From RHLJ01 sp965212165 (lineage in GTDB: Bacteria > Bacteroidota > Rhodothermia > Balneolales > Balneolaceae), in assembly GCA_965212165.1 (NCBI GenBank), contig OZ243096.1, positions 744,001-808,000 of the forward strand: a stretch of DNA of 64,000 nucleotides, in the 5' to 3' direction. The notes under the pieces are model-generated. The model had not been told where the DNA came from. It worked only from the letters and a program-made list of their open reading frames with translations, and made no database searches. The first letter of the stretch is position 1. The number at the start of each line of letters is the position of its first letter. Positions 34,540 through 42,381 of the stretch are shown one piece after another. The position numbers were made by a program, and so were the translations under genes.

Positions 34540-35076
34540 ATGATGGAAAAAGGATTAAAAGATAAAACAGGTAAATCTCTTTCTGAATGGATTAAGATTG
34601 TTAAAGCCCAGAATTTCGAAAAACACGGTCAAATAATGACTTTTCTTAAAACTGAACACAGCTTTACTCATGGCTTTGCAAATTTTGTCGCTTTAAAAAC
34701 AAGAGAGGCTGATGCCGGTTCTCATGATGCCGATGACTTAGTAAATACTCAATACTCAAATGGTAAAGAGCATCTTCGACCCATTTATAATCATTTAATT
34801 TCCATTGCTACTGCTTTTGGGGAAGACGTTGAGGTAGCACCAAAAAAATCTGCCGTAAGTCTTCGACGAAAACGTCAGTTTGTATTGATTCAGCCTTCTA
34901 CAAAAACACGAATTGATCTCGGCCTTAAACTAAATGATGAAAAACTTAAAGGTCGGCTAGAAGCTTCGGGTCCATTTGGCACCATGTGCACAAATAGAAT
35001 TCAACTTACCGAAGAAAATAGCGTTGACGATGAGGTAATACGCTGGATGAAGCTAGCTTATGAGCAAGCTGGTTAG
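34540..35076 (+). CDS. DUF4287 / DUF5655 domain protein
   Basis: A 178-aa cytosolic protein. N-terminal DUF4287 (about 8-55, GKSLSEWIKIVKAQ and HSFTHGFANFVA) is followed by a C-terminal DUF5655-like domain (about 75-175, YNHLISIATAFG, VSLRRKRQFVLIQPSTKTRIDLGL). DUF5655 is thought to bind nucleic acid or act in regulation. It ends with a 4-bp TTAG overlap with the convergent AtuA-like gene. Two ATG codons (MM) give the start. Confidence 0.85.
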   Translation: MMEKGLKDKTGKSLSEWIKIVKAQNFEKHGQIMTFLKTEHSFTHGFANFVALKTREADAGSHDADDLVNTQYSNGKEHLRPIYNHLISIATAFGEDVEVAPKKSAVSLRRKRQFVLIQPSTKTRIDLGLKLNDEKLKGRLEASGPFGTMCTNRIQLTEENSVDDEVIRWMKLAYEQAG

Positions 35077-35420
35077 TTAGTTTCCAATAGAGTTAGTAAT
35101 TCTTCTGGAACATCAATATCCATTCTCAATACTTGTGAGGCGTGTGTTTTACCTTGAGCATCTAGTTTAAGAGAGACCGTTCCGCCGCCGCCTAAGCTTT
35201 CATAGAGAATGAAGTTCAGCGCTCCAATGTTTGGAAGTTCAAATCGTTCAACTTTTCCTTTACACACATTTTTCATGTGTTCTTTCACGATTTCAGAAGT
35301 CAGGTTCATTTTCAAAAATGGATAGATATCCGGATGTCGAGCAATGATTCCAACATTACTACCATTTCCTTTATCACCACTACGGCCATGTGCTATTTTG
35401 AGTAATTTTACTACCGGCAT
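35073..35420 (-). CDS. AtuA-related C-terminal domain protein
   Basis: About 115 aa, start taken at the ATG at 35420 (MPVVKLLKIAHGRSG), since the alternative upstream start lies inside the preceding gene and lacks homology. It has the glycine-rich GRSGDKGNGSNVGIIA motif of the AtuA/DUF1446 C-terminal ferredoxin-like domain, and GGGGTVSLKLD. AtuA proteins act in acyclic terpene and acyl-CoA catabolism. Here the domain stands alone, without the N-terminal DUF1446 part in this window, so the substrate is unclear. Its stop overlaps the convergent gene by 4 bp. Confidence 0.8.
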   Translation of the reverse strand: MPVVKLLKIAHGRSGDKGNGSNVGIIARHPDIYPFLKMNLTSEIVKEHMKNVCKGKVERFELPNIGALNFILYESLGGGGTVSLKLDAQGKTHASQVLRMDIDVPEELLTLLETN

Positions 35421-35445
35421 ATTCGTCCTTTTTTTCTTAAGGTAA

Positions 35446-36165
35446 TCAATCTGACAGATAGTATACCACTGTAGAAACAACCCTAATTTTCTTTATGTGT
35501 GGGTTATTCATATCTCTAGGTGAAATTGTAAACTGACCTTGAAACGCGGTCTTTATTTTCCCGAGTTTACTGTTAGAATCTTCTGCAAATTTTTCAGCTA
35601 CACTTCTCGCTTCTTTCGTCGCTTCCTCTATCATTTGAGGTTTAATTTCATTTAGCTTCGAAAATAAATATTCCGTTTGATAGCGATAATCCCCACCTGT
35701 AATTGCAATACCTTGCTTCCCTAATTCTGAGACTTTATTCATTATGATTCGAACCTCTTCAACTTTAGAAGAGTACACTGTAACTACTTGGTTTGCTACA
35801 TATCGGTATTCAGCGCCCTGTGAGCCCCCATATTGTTGAGCCTGCTTATCGGTAACCTCAGGAGTTGTTATAGAAATTTCTGATGCTTCAAGCCCATTGC
35901 CAGTTAAAAATTCTTTTATTTTGTCCGAACTTTTTTCTGCTTCAAGGTAAATCTCTTCTAACCTGTTGCTAGCCACTGTAAATTGAATTGGCCAAATAAC
36001 AATATCCGCAATGTGTTCCTGTTCCGAAAGCCCCTTAACAGTAACGGTTCTTTCATATTCTTTGTATTTAATAGCCGCATTTCCAAGTAAAACTCCAAGT
36101 AGAGTTATACCAATTGCTAATGTTATGCCGAGTATGGCAAAGGCTTTTAATCGATCTTTTTCCAT
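35446..36165 (-). CDS. SIMPL-domain protein
   Basis: About 239 aa, start taken at 36165 (MEKDRLKAF), 11 codons after the longest possible start. An N-terminal membrane anchor (about 6-27) precedes a SIMPL/DUF541 domain (about 40-235) with YERTVTVKGLSEQE and SEISITTPEV. The family is found in the periplasm and envelope; function is not established. It lies 25 bases upstream of the AtuA-related gene on the same strand. Confidence 0.85.
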   Translation of the reverse strand: MEKDRLKAFAILGITLAIGITLLGVLLGNAAIKYKEYERTVTVKGLSEQEHIADIVIWPIQFTVASNRLEEIYLEAEKSSDKIKEFLTGNGLEASEISITTPEVTDKQAQQYGGSQGAEYRYVANQVVTVYSSKVEEVRIIMNKVSELGKQGIAITGGDYRYQTEYLFSKLNEIKPQMIEEATKEARSVAEKFAEDSNSKLGKIKTAFQGQFTISPRDMNNPHIKKIRVVSTVVYYLSD

Positions 36166-36280
36166 CTGATTAATCTCTTTTCTTATTTTAAATATCAATA
36201 TGCAATTTAACTATTCTAAGTAACTTTAATACCTTTATGTGTTTACATTTTTTACTTCATAATTATTTAATACCAACCAA

Positions 36281-36649
36281 CTACTTAACATTAACTCTAA
36301 TGTGATTAATTTTCCCATCATTGGGATTGGTTGTAGACCAATAGAATACAGTAATGTTATCTCCACTTTTAAACCCACCAAATAGACTGTCACCAGAGTA
36401 TTCTCTTGTTTTCACTTTTTCTACTTTATTCCCATCACCTGAAACTAGCGCATAATTTATAAATGGCAGGTCATCAGTTCTAAAAGGAGCAAACCAAATG
36501 GTTTGGTTTGTTCCATTATAAATTGAGAATGAATCTTCGCTAATATTGACGATAATTTCACTTTGCTCATTATCAATGATATTACACTCTATAAAAAATA
36601 CTAGTGCTACTATCAGTATTGAAGTATATTTTATCATTAGTTTCTCCAT
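36281..36649 (-). CDS. Hypothetical exported protein, 122 aa, possibly a lipoprotein
   Basis: Signal-like hydrophobic segment (about 7-20) followed by Cys22 in FFIEC, an imperfect lipobox. The mature part is beta-rich (SFSIYNGTNQTIWFAPF, GFKSGDNITVFYWST). No family is recognised. It is divergent from the DUF3820 gene, 75 bp apart. Confidence 0.6.
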   Translation of the reverse strand: MEKLMIKYTSILIVALVFFIECNIIDNEQSEIIVNISEDSFSIYNGTNQTIWFAPFRTDDLPFINYALVSGDGNKVEKVKTREYSGDSLFGGFKSGDNITVFYWSTTNPNDGKINHIRVNVK

Positions 36650-36724
36650 TGGTATTCACTTTTAAACTAGTTGAAATACGCCACCTTTATCAACTTTATT
36701 ATCTGATAGCTTCTAATATTATTC

Positions 36725-36961
36725 ATGTACGACTCTACCTTTCTCATAAAAATGGTTCAATCCAGAATGCCCTTTGGTAAATATGAAGGGTGGTTTATTA
36801 CCGATCTCCCCGTTCATTATTTGGAATGGTTTAGTAGAGAAGGATTTCCGAATGGTGACCTCGGTCAATATTTATCTACTATGTATGAAGTGAAGATAAA
36901 TGGAATAGAGAATATTCTAGATCCAATTAAGAAGGAATTTAGAAGAAGAAGGTGTCCATAG
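36725..36961 (+). CDS. DUF3820 family protein
   Basis: A 78-aa protein. The family core MPFGKYEGWFITDLPVHYL (about 15-33), WFSREGFPNGDLG follow in order. DUF3820 proteins are small and cytosolic; a putative link to quorum-sensing-regulated virulence proteins is all that is known. The first 14 residues may be extra: ATG at 36725 or a later start at M15 are both possible. Confidence 0.88.
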   Translation: MYDSTFLIKMVQSRMPFGKYEGWFITDLPVHYLEWFSREGFPNGDLGQYLSTMYEVKINGIENILDPIKKEFRRRRCP

Positions 36962-36988
36962 AAAAAAATTTACTTTTTGGTGTAACAT

Positions 36989-37011
36989 ATTTTTTACATT
37001 TCGTAAAAAAT
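36989..37011. promoter_or_regulatory. 9-bp-arm palindrome, candidate operator
   Basis: Perfect inverted repeat ATTTTTTAC (36989-36997), loop ATTTC, GTAAAAAAT (37003-37011), 29 bases before the ATG of the membrane gene that forms an operon with an XRE regulator. It is a likely target of that regulator; it could also be a terminator of DUF3820, though no T run follows. Confidence 0.45.
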
Positions 37012-37040
37012 CTTCGACATTTAACTAATGGAGAACTATC

Positions 37041-37487
37041 ATGTCTAAACAAGAATTATATGCATGGTCATCTTTCGGTATGACATTATCAATCTTAGTC
37101 TTTTACGTCCTCATCGTTTTTGGATGGCCTGATGGGGTTCCAGATTTTTCATCAACAGCTGTAAAGATTTTCTTTAATCTTTTTTGGATGGCCTTCGTTG
37201 TTGAACTAATCTTAGACGCAACTAAAAATAAGACCGGTGTTGAGAAAGACGAACGCGATTTCATGATTGATGCACGTGGATTTAAAAATGGTTATAATTT
37301 TTTAAGCTCATTCATTGCCATTTTAATTTTTCAAGTCTTAGTCTCATACATCTTTGACGGAGTTCATAACTGGTTCACAATTGTAGCCAAGCCATCTTTT
37401 GTACTACATGCTCTATTTATACTACTCCTTCTATCAAGTTTAATTAGAAGGGGAACTCAACTATACTATTATAGAAAGGATTTTTGA
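37041..37487 (+). CDS. DUF2178-like membrane protein
   Basis: A 148-aa, four-span protein (spans about 10-28, 43-62, 88-108, 117-138) with the conserved cytoplasmic loop EKDERDFMIDARGFKNGY at about 75-92, typical of DUF2178-like partners of small XRE regulators. The regulator gene starts one base after its stop. Pairs of this kind are common in Bacteroidota and Firmicutes; the role is unknown, perhaps membrane sensing. Confidence 0.78.
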   Translation: MSKQELYAWSSFGMTLSILVFYVLIVFGWPDGVPDFSSTAVKIFFNLFWMAFVVELILDATKNKTGVEKDERDFMIDARGFKNGYNFLSSFIAILIFQVLVSYIFDGVHNWFTIVAKPSFVLHALFILLLLSSLIRRGTQLYYYRKDF

Positions 37488-37488
37488 T

Positions 37489-37701
37489 ATGGATGATGGG
37501 GCTATTGTTAATCAAATTCGGAAATTACGGTTCAAAAATGGGGAAATGACCCAGCAAGAACTTGCAGATGCTGTAGGTGTTACTCGTCAGACCATAAATG
37601 CTATTGAGGCAGCAAAATATTCTCCTTCACTGGAGGTCGCCTTTAAGATTGCTAAAGTCTTTGATGTTTCTCTTGATGAGGTTTTTAACTATAAATTGTA
37701 G
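37489..37701 (+). CDS. XRE-family HTH regulator
   Basis: A 70-aa one-domain regulator. HTH helices 2-3 lie at about 22-42 (TQQELADAVGVTRQTINAIEA), followed by KYSPSLEVAFKIAKVFDVSLDEVF. It resembles the YgzD/YvaO-type stand-alone HTH repressors. It is co-transcribed with the membrane protein before it; the palindrome at 36989-37011 is the natural binding-site candidate. Confidence 0.93.
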   Translation: MDDGAIVNQIRKLRFKNGEMTQQELADAVGVTRQTINAIEAAKYSPSLEVAFKIAKVFDVSLDEVFNYKL

Positions 37702-37823
37702 TGTCACGAAGAATTCAGTTTATCATATAAGATCTTAATTGTGTCTAAAAATTCTTTTTGCTAGAGACCCAGAATTATCGTTGTTTTTGGCGATATTCTT
37801 ATACGTTTTAATTTATCAGCTAA

Positions 37824-39515
37824 ATGAAGTTTTTCTCTTCTCAGTTAACTTATTTTATTTCTAACAAGGGCACGAAAACCAATATTGCCAAGCTTTTAAA
37901 GTTTGTTGGTGTCTTGCTTTTTCTTATTGGCATCTATGGGGTTATTTTCCACATCATTATGGAAATGGAAGGCCAAAAACATAGTTGGGTTACTGGTTTT
38001 TACTGGACCTTAGTAACTATGAGTACTCTTGGTTTTGGAGATATAACTTTTACTTCCGATTTAGGAAGGCTTTTCTCGATGCTCGTATTAGGCTCTGGTG
38101 TAATTGTACTTTTAATTATGCTGCCATTCACATTTATTGAGTTTTTCTATGCTCCTTGGATGGAGGCTCAATCACGAGCACGTGCCCCTAGAGAGCTTCC
38201 TCCATCAGTAAGAGATCATGTAGTTATTGTCACTTTCGATCCCATTACAAGAGCTCTTATCGAAAAGCTCCGTCAATATCAGAAAGAGTACATACTGTTA
38301 GTTCAAGATTTAAATGAGGCATTAGATTTATACGATGATGGATATAAAGTAATGCTTGGTGAAGCGGACGACCCAGAAACTTATAAAAAACTACAAATTC
38401 ATCAGGCTGCCCTCGTAGTTTCTGCCGGGTCAGATATGTTTAATACCAATGTTGCACATACTGTCCGTGAATTTAATAAAGAGATTAAAATTGTTGCTAC
38501 TGCAAACTCTCATGATTCTGTTGATATTCTAAAACTTGCAGGATGCGATCATGTGCTTCACATGGGCAACTTGCTAGGAAGGGCCCTCTCAAGGCGCGTG
38601 CTTGGTCAGGATGCTCGAGTCCATACCATTGGGCGTCTTGGCGATATTATAATTGCAGAAGCCACTGCTTTTGATACACCGTTTGTAGGAAAAACACTTA
38701 GGCTAACACAGCTAAGAGAAAAGCTTGGAATTAATATTGTTGGAATTTGGGAGCGGGGTAAATTTTTAGGCTCTCACCCAGATACACTCATAAGTAGTCA
38801 TAGTGTTTTAATGATGGCTGGCTCTGTAGATCAGTTAAGAAGATATGATGAGTTGGTTGGAATTTATGGGTTAAGTGAAGAACCAGTAATTATTATTGGC
38901 GGAGGTAGGGTTGGTAGAGCTGCGGCTCATCACTTAAAACGAAGAAATATGAAATTTAAGATTATTGATAAGAATCCTGACCGTATAAAAAATAAAGAAA
39001 ACTTTGTTCTTGGTGATGCCAATGATTTAAATACCCTTAAGAAAGCAGGGATAGATACAGCACACACGGTTATTGTGAGTACAAACCAAGACGATATTAA
39101 TATTTATCTCACCATTTATTGTCGACACCTTCGTCCTAATATTCAAATTGTAGCGCGTTCAAGTGTGGAAAGAAATGTCCATTCTCTACATAGAGCTGGC
39201 GCTGATTTTGTAATGTCCTACGCCACTATGGGTGCAAATGCAATGTATAATATTTATGAGGATAACGACATTATTATGATTGCAGAAGGATTGAATGTAT
39301 TTAGTTTAAAAACACCATCGAAAATAATTGGTAAAACAATTATTGAAGCGGATATCCGTCATAAAACAGGTTGTAATGTTATTGCTTACTCAAGTGGTGG
39401 TGAACAATTTATTAATCCAGATCCGAATACGCCCCTTCCTCAACATAGTGACTTAATTTTAATTGGAGAGACCCAGGCTGAAGAGACGTTCATTAAACTC
39501 TTCGGTGATGTTTAA
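37824..39515 (+). CDS. K+ channel with tandem RCK domains
   Basis: A 563-aa ion channel. Two membrane helices frame a pore loop with filter TLGFGD (68-73), a variant of TVGYGD. Behind it lie two RCK units: TrkA-N at about 130-250 with TrkA-C to about 340, and a second TrkA-N (VIIIGGGRVGRAAAHHL, about 354) with its TrkA-C to 563. The first RCK lacks a clean GxGxxG motif; the second has it. The layout resembles GsuK/MthK-type ligand-gated K+ channels of the inner membrane. Possible ligands are NAD(H), ADP or Ca2+. Confidence 0.9.
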   Translation: MKFFSSQLTYFISNKGTKTNIAKLLKFVGVLLFLIGIYGVIFHIIMEMEGQKHSWVTGFYWTLVTMSTLGFGDITFTSDLGRLFSMLVLGSGVIVLLIMLPFTFIEFFYAPWMEAQSRARAPRELPPSVRDHVVIVTFDPITRALIEKLRQYQKEYILLVQDLNEALDLYDDGYKVMLGEADDPETYKKLQIHQAALVVSAGSDMFNTNVAHTVREFNKEIKIVATANSHDSVDILKLAGCDHVLHMGNLLGRALSRRVLGQDARVHTIGRLGDIIIAEATAFDTPFVGKTLRLTQLREKLGINIVGIWERGKFLGSHPDTLISSHSVLMMAGSVDQLRRYDELVGIYGLSEEPVIIIGGGRVGRAAAHHLKRRNMKFKIIDKNPDRIKNKENFVLGDANDLNTLKKAGIDTAHTVIVSTNQDDINIYLTIYCRHLRPNIQIVARSSVERNVHSLHRAGADFVMSYATMGANAMYNIYEDNDIIMIAEGLNVFSLKTPSKIIGKTIIEADIRHKTGCNVIAYSSGGEQFINPDPNTPLPQHSDLILIGETQAEETFIKLFGDV

Positions 39516-39600
39516 TTTTCTATTTTCCTTAATTGAAATTGAACTAATGAAGTCACATAAAGTCTTATTCTGAATATCTAACTAAAACTAAGTAACATCT

Positions 39601-39957
39601 ATGCTAACAAATATCCATCCAAAATTACCAATGCGTGATAAAGATATTACGCGAGACTTTTATATAAGTGCTTTAGGTTTTAATGAAGTTGGAAGTGCTG
39701 ATTTTGATGGTTATCTAATGGTTGAAAAAGACCATATTCAAATTCATTTTTTTGAGTTTAAAGATCTTGACCCAAAAGAGAATTACGGCCAAGTATATAT
39801 TAGAACTGATGATATTGACAGTTTCTACCAAATATTATTGGATAACAAAACTCCAATTCATCCTAACGGGCCATTAGAAATTAAACCCTGGGGACAAAGA
39901 GAGTTTTCAGTACTTGATCCAGACACAAACCTTTTAACATTTGGACAGAGTACTTAG
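39601..39957 (+). CDS. VOC-family (glyoxalase/bleomycin-resistance) protein
   Basis: A 118-aa single VOC unit pair. The first beta-alpha-beta-beta-beta module is HPKLPMRDKDITRDFYISALGF (about 6-27) and ends IQIHFFEF. The second has YIRTDDIDSFY and REFSVLDPDTNLLTF, whose terminal region supplies the usual Glu/His/Asp ligand zone. Such proteins bind bleomycin-like drugs or act as dioxygenases or isomerases; substrate cannot be told. It is convergent with purM, 20 bp apart. Confidence 0.85.
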   Translation: MLTNIHPKLPMRDKDITRDFYISALGFNEVGSADFDGYLMVEKDHIQIHFFEFKDLDPKENYGQVYIRTDDIDSFYQILLDNKTPIHPNGPLEIKPWGQREFSVLDPDTNLLTFGQST

Positions 39958-39977
39958 GATTAAAACGGTAGTATATC

Positions 39978-40982
39978 CTATACTATCTTACCAACTATAA
40001 AAACCTCTTCACCTAACTCTTCTGCTTTATTTTTTACAGCTTTAATAGCTCTTTCAGATACCACACATACTAGTCCAATTCCTAGATTGAAAGTAGCTTG
40101 CATATCGTCTTCAGGTACATTACCAATTTCTTGAATAAGATTATAAACAGATGGTCGCTCCCATCCTTTCCAATCAATTTCTAAAGCTAAACCTTCTGGT
40201 AAAATTCGTTTTGTATTTCCAACCATTCCACCACCAGTAATGTGTGAAAAACCATTTACTCCATCCATCTCTTTAAGCTCGGAGATTAAACCTAAATAAG
40301 ATCTATGGACTTGTAGTAATTCTTCTGCTACTGTACATCCTAATTCTTCCACATAATCATTTACATCGTATTTTGTAAATAACACATTTCTAGCTAGTGA
40401 ATACCCATTAGTGTGTAATCCTGAGCTTTTAAATCCAAGAAGTACATCTCCTTTTTCAATACCTGCTCCACTTATCACTTTATCCTCATCTACTATACCA
40501 ACAATAGTACCAGCTAAATCGAACTCACCCGGACCGTAAATATCAGGCATTTCTGCCGTCTCACCACCAATCAAAGCAACGCCATTTTCTTTACAAGCGG
40601 TTGCAAAACCTTTTATTACTTCATAACCCACATGTTGCTCTAGTTTACCCGTGGAAAAATAATCTAAAAAGAAAAGTGGTTTCGCTCCACAAACAGCAAT
40701 ATCATTTACACAATGGTTTACTAAATCCTGTCCAACGGTATCATATTTACCCGCTTTAAAAGCAACAATCAATTTAGTTCCAACCCCATCAACAGAACTC
40801 ACAAAGGTTGGTTTTTTAAAACCATCAAGATTAGGACTAAAGAATCCACCAAAGCCACCTATGTTCGAAAGAACAGCATCAGAATGAGTTTCTTTTACAA
40901 TACCTTTAATTGAGTTTACGAGTTCTTCTCCAGCCTTAATATCAACGCCGGAATCTTTGTAAGTGAATTGCTTTTTCGCCAT
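39978..40982 (-). CDS. purM: Phosphoribosylformylglycinamidine cyclo-ligase
   Basis: PurM (AIR synthetase), 334 aa, full length. Signatures include YKDSGVDIKAGEELV, SSVDGVGTKLIVAFKAGKYDTVG, DIAVCGAKPLFFLDYF, LIGGETAEMPDIY, LGFKSSGLHTNGYSLAR and the ITGGGMVGNTKRILP region. It catalyses the ATP-dependent closure to aminoimidazole ribotide in purine synthesis. It follows the DinB-like gene by 5 bases on the minus strand, running away from the oriC candidate. Confidence 0.98.
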   Translation of the reverse strand: MAKKQFTYKDSGVDIKAGEELVNSIKGIVKETHSDAVLSNIGGFGGFFSPNLDGFKKPTFVSSVDGVGTKLIVAFKAGKYDTVGQDLVNHCVNDIAVCGAKPLFFLDYFSTGKLEQHVGYEVIKGFATACKENGVALIGGETAEMPDIYGPGEFDLAGTIVGIVDEDKVISGAGIEKGDVLLGFKSSGLHTNGYSLARNVLFTKYDVNDYVEELGCTVAEELLQVHRSYLGLISELKEMDGVNGFSHITGGGMVGNTKRILPEGLALEIDWKGWERPSVYNLIQEIGNVPEDDMQATFNLGIGLVCVVSERAIKAVKNKAEELGEEVFIVGKIV

Positions 40983-40987
40983 CTGGC

Positions 40988-41503
40988 TTATCTATTTTGT
41001 GTTACTAATTGGATGTGTGCTAAATGATGATTCCCATGCCATGCGTACATAGCTGTAGCTTGAACTAAAGTAAAATCTATTCCTGATTCTGGATGATGAA
41101 AGGTTCTTTTAAACTGTTTTTTATTCATATTTTTTAAAACAGCGCTCCATTTCTCATGAATAGCAGTTAACATTCTTAACGTAGTTTTCATAGAAACTTC
41201 GTAATCACCTAACGAAGCCCATGCGCTTTCATCGTATGGTTTTATAGTTGGATTATCCTCAGTGAGAGCTAACTTTACTCTAATCAATGCATTCATATGG
41301 CTATCACATAAATGATGTACTACTTCTCTTACTGTCCAACCACCTTCTCGATATGGAGTTTCTAAAACATCATCAGATAAACCATATAATTCTGCTTTCA
41401 CTTTTAAAGGAAGTTCTCTGATATCTTCCATCCACTCAGTAACATCACTTACTTTGCGTTTTTTAGTAATATCAAATTCTCCGATTGGGTATCTGTTATC
41501 CAT
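40988..41503 (-). CDS. DinB/YfiT-like metal-dependent putative hydrolase
   Basis: A 171-aa four-helix DinB-fold protein. The metal-ligand histidines are visible: VREVVHHLCDSHMNA near the middle and YAWHGNHHLAHIQ at about 153-165. The YPIGEFD start and DETPYREGGWTVREVVHHL-like region match the YfiT/BstA family, which includes bacillithiol transferases. Thiol cofactor use in this organism is unknown. Purine gene purM follows at 5 bases. Confidence 0.88.
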   Translation of the reverse strand: MDNRYPIGEFDITKKRKVSDVTEWMEDIRELPLKVKAELYGLSDDVLETPYREGGWTVREVVHHLCDSHMNALIRVKLALTEDNPTIKPYDESAWASLGDYEVSMKTTLRMLTAIHEKWSAVLKNMNKKQFKRTFHHPESGIDFTLVQATAMYAWHGNHHLAHIQLVTQNR

Positions 41504-41939
41504 AAGTTTTCCTCATTTAGCTTGAATAAATATACCATCTTTGAAAAAGTTTTATGAGATGATTTTTAAAATCTTTTCCACACCTTAAAAGACAAATAAA
41601 CTTAGATTTATATAAATAGTAATTAGTTATAGGTAGTGTGGATATGTGGATAACAAACTTTTCTTTTTTACCCACAATGCTTGACTATACTATGTGGATA
41701 GATATGTTGAGAACTTCCTCTATATTTTTATAGACTTAAAGGATTATTTAAAAACTTGTCCACAAATAAACCTTAATTACACATAAAACATATGTTCAAG
41801 TAATTAACATAGAAAGTTATTCTTTTTGGATGTTGATATGATCAAACAAATGTGGAAACTTGTAGATAACTCCGAGTATTTTTAGTTATCACAAAGTTAT
41901 GGAGTTGATATCCACATAGTAATCCACAATTATAAGTAA
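41504..41939. other. Non-coding AT-rich region with DnaA boxes: candidate replication origin (oriC)
   Basis: 436 bp without a gene, between divergent genes. Exact TTWTNCACA boxes: TTTTCCACA at 41574-41582 (+) and TTATCCACA at 41645-41653 (-). One-mismatch boxes: 41637-41645 (-), 41668-41676 (+), 41693-41701 (-), 41756-41764 (+), 41851-41859 (-), 41908-41916 (+) and 41920-41928 (+). AT-rich segments at about 41585-41632 and 41710-41755 could be the unwinding element. The 41612-41636 segment read 3'-5' has recurrent GAT, imperfectly DnaA-trio-like. No terminator or promoter was identified. Confidence 0.65.
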
Positions 41940-42380
41940 ATGAAAGTAATAGTTCAGCGAGTGAGTTCAGCCTCAGTTATGGTTGGAAATGAGATAACAG
42001 GTGTTATAGAAAACGGCTTGTTATTATTAGTAGGTTTTCATCAGAATGACAATCATGAGCAGCTTAAATGGATGTGTGAAAAGATTCTAAAACTTCGTGT
42101 TTTTGAGGATGAAGATGAGAAAATGAATCTTTCTGTAACAGATGTACAAGGTGGTATTTTAGTAGTTTCCCAATTCACTTTATATGGAGATTCACGAAAA
42201 GGTACACGACCTAGTTATATTGAAGCTGCTCGACCCGAGAAAGCAGAACCGATGTATGAAGAGATGATCCAGTACTTCAAGGATCATTCACAGTTAAATA
42301 TTCAAACAGGTAAATTTGGAGCAATGATGGATGTTTCACTAGTTAATAATGGTCCTGTAACATTAATATTGGAGAAGTAG
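41940..42380 (+). CDS. dtd: D-aminoacyl-tRNA deacylase
   Basis: Dtd, 146 aa, full length. N-terminal QRVSSASVMVG, the active-site SQFTLYGDSRKGTRPSY loop (about 78-94) and the second motif GKFGAMMDVSLVNNGPVTLIL (about 124-144) are present, the last with NNGPVT in place of the common NDGPVT. It removes D-amino acids and glycine from tRNA in the cytosol. It starts directly after the oriC candidate. A metalloenzyme gene starts one base after its stop. Confidence 0.96.
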   Translation: MKVIVQRVSSASVMVGNEITGVIENGLLLLVGFHQNDNHEQLKWMCEKILKLRVFEDEDEKMNLSVTDVQGGILVVSQFTLYGDSRKGTRPSYIEAARPEKAEPMYEEMIQYFKDHSQLNIQTGKFGAMMDVSLVNNGPVTLILEK

Positions 42381-42381
42381 A

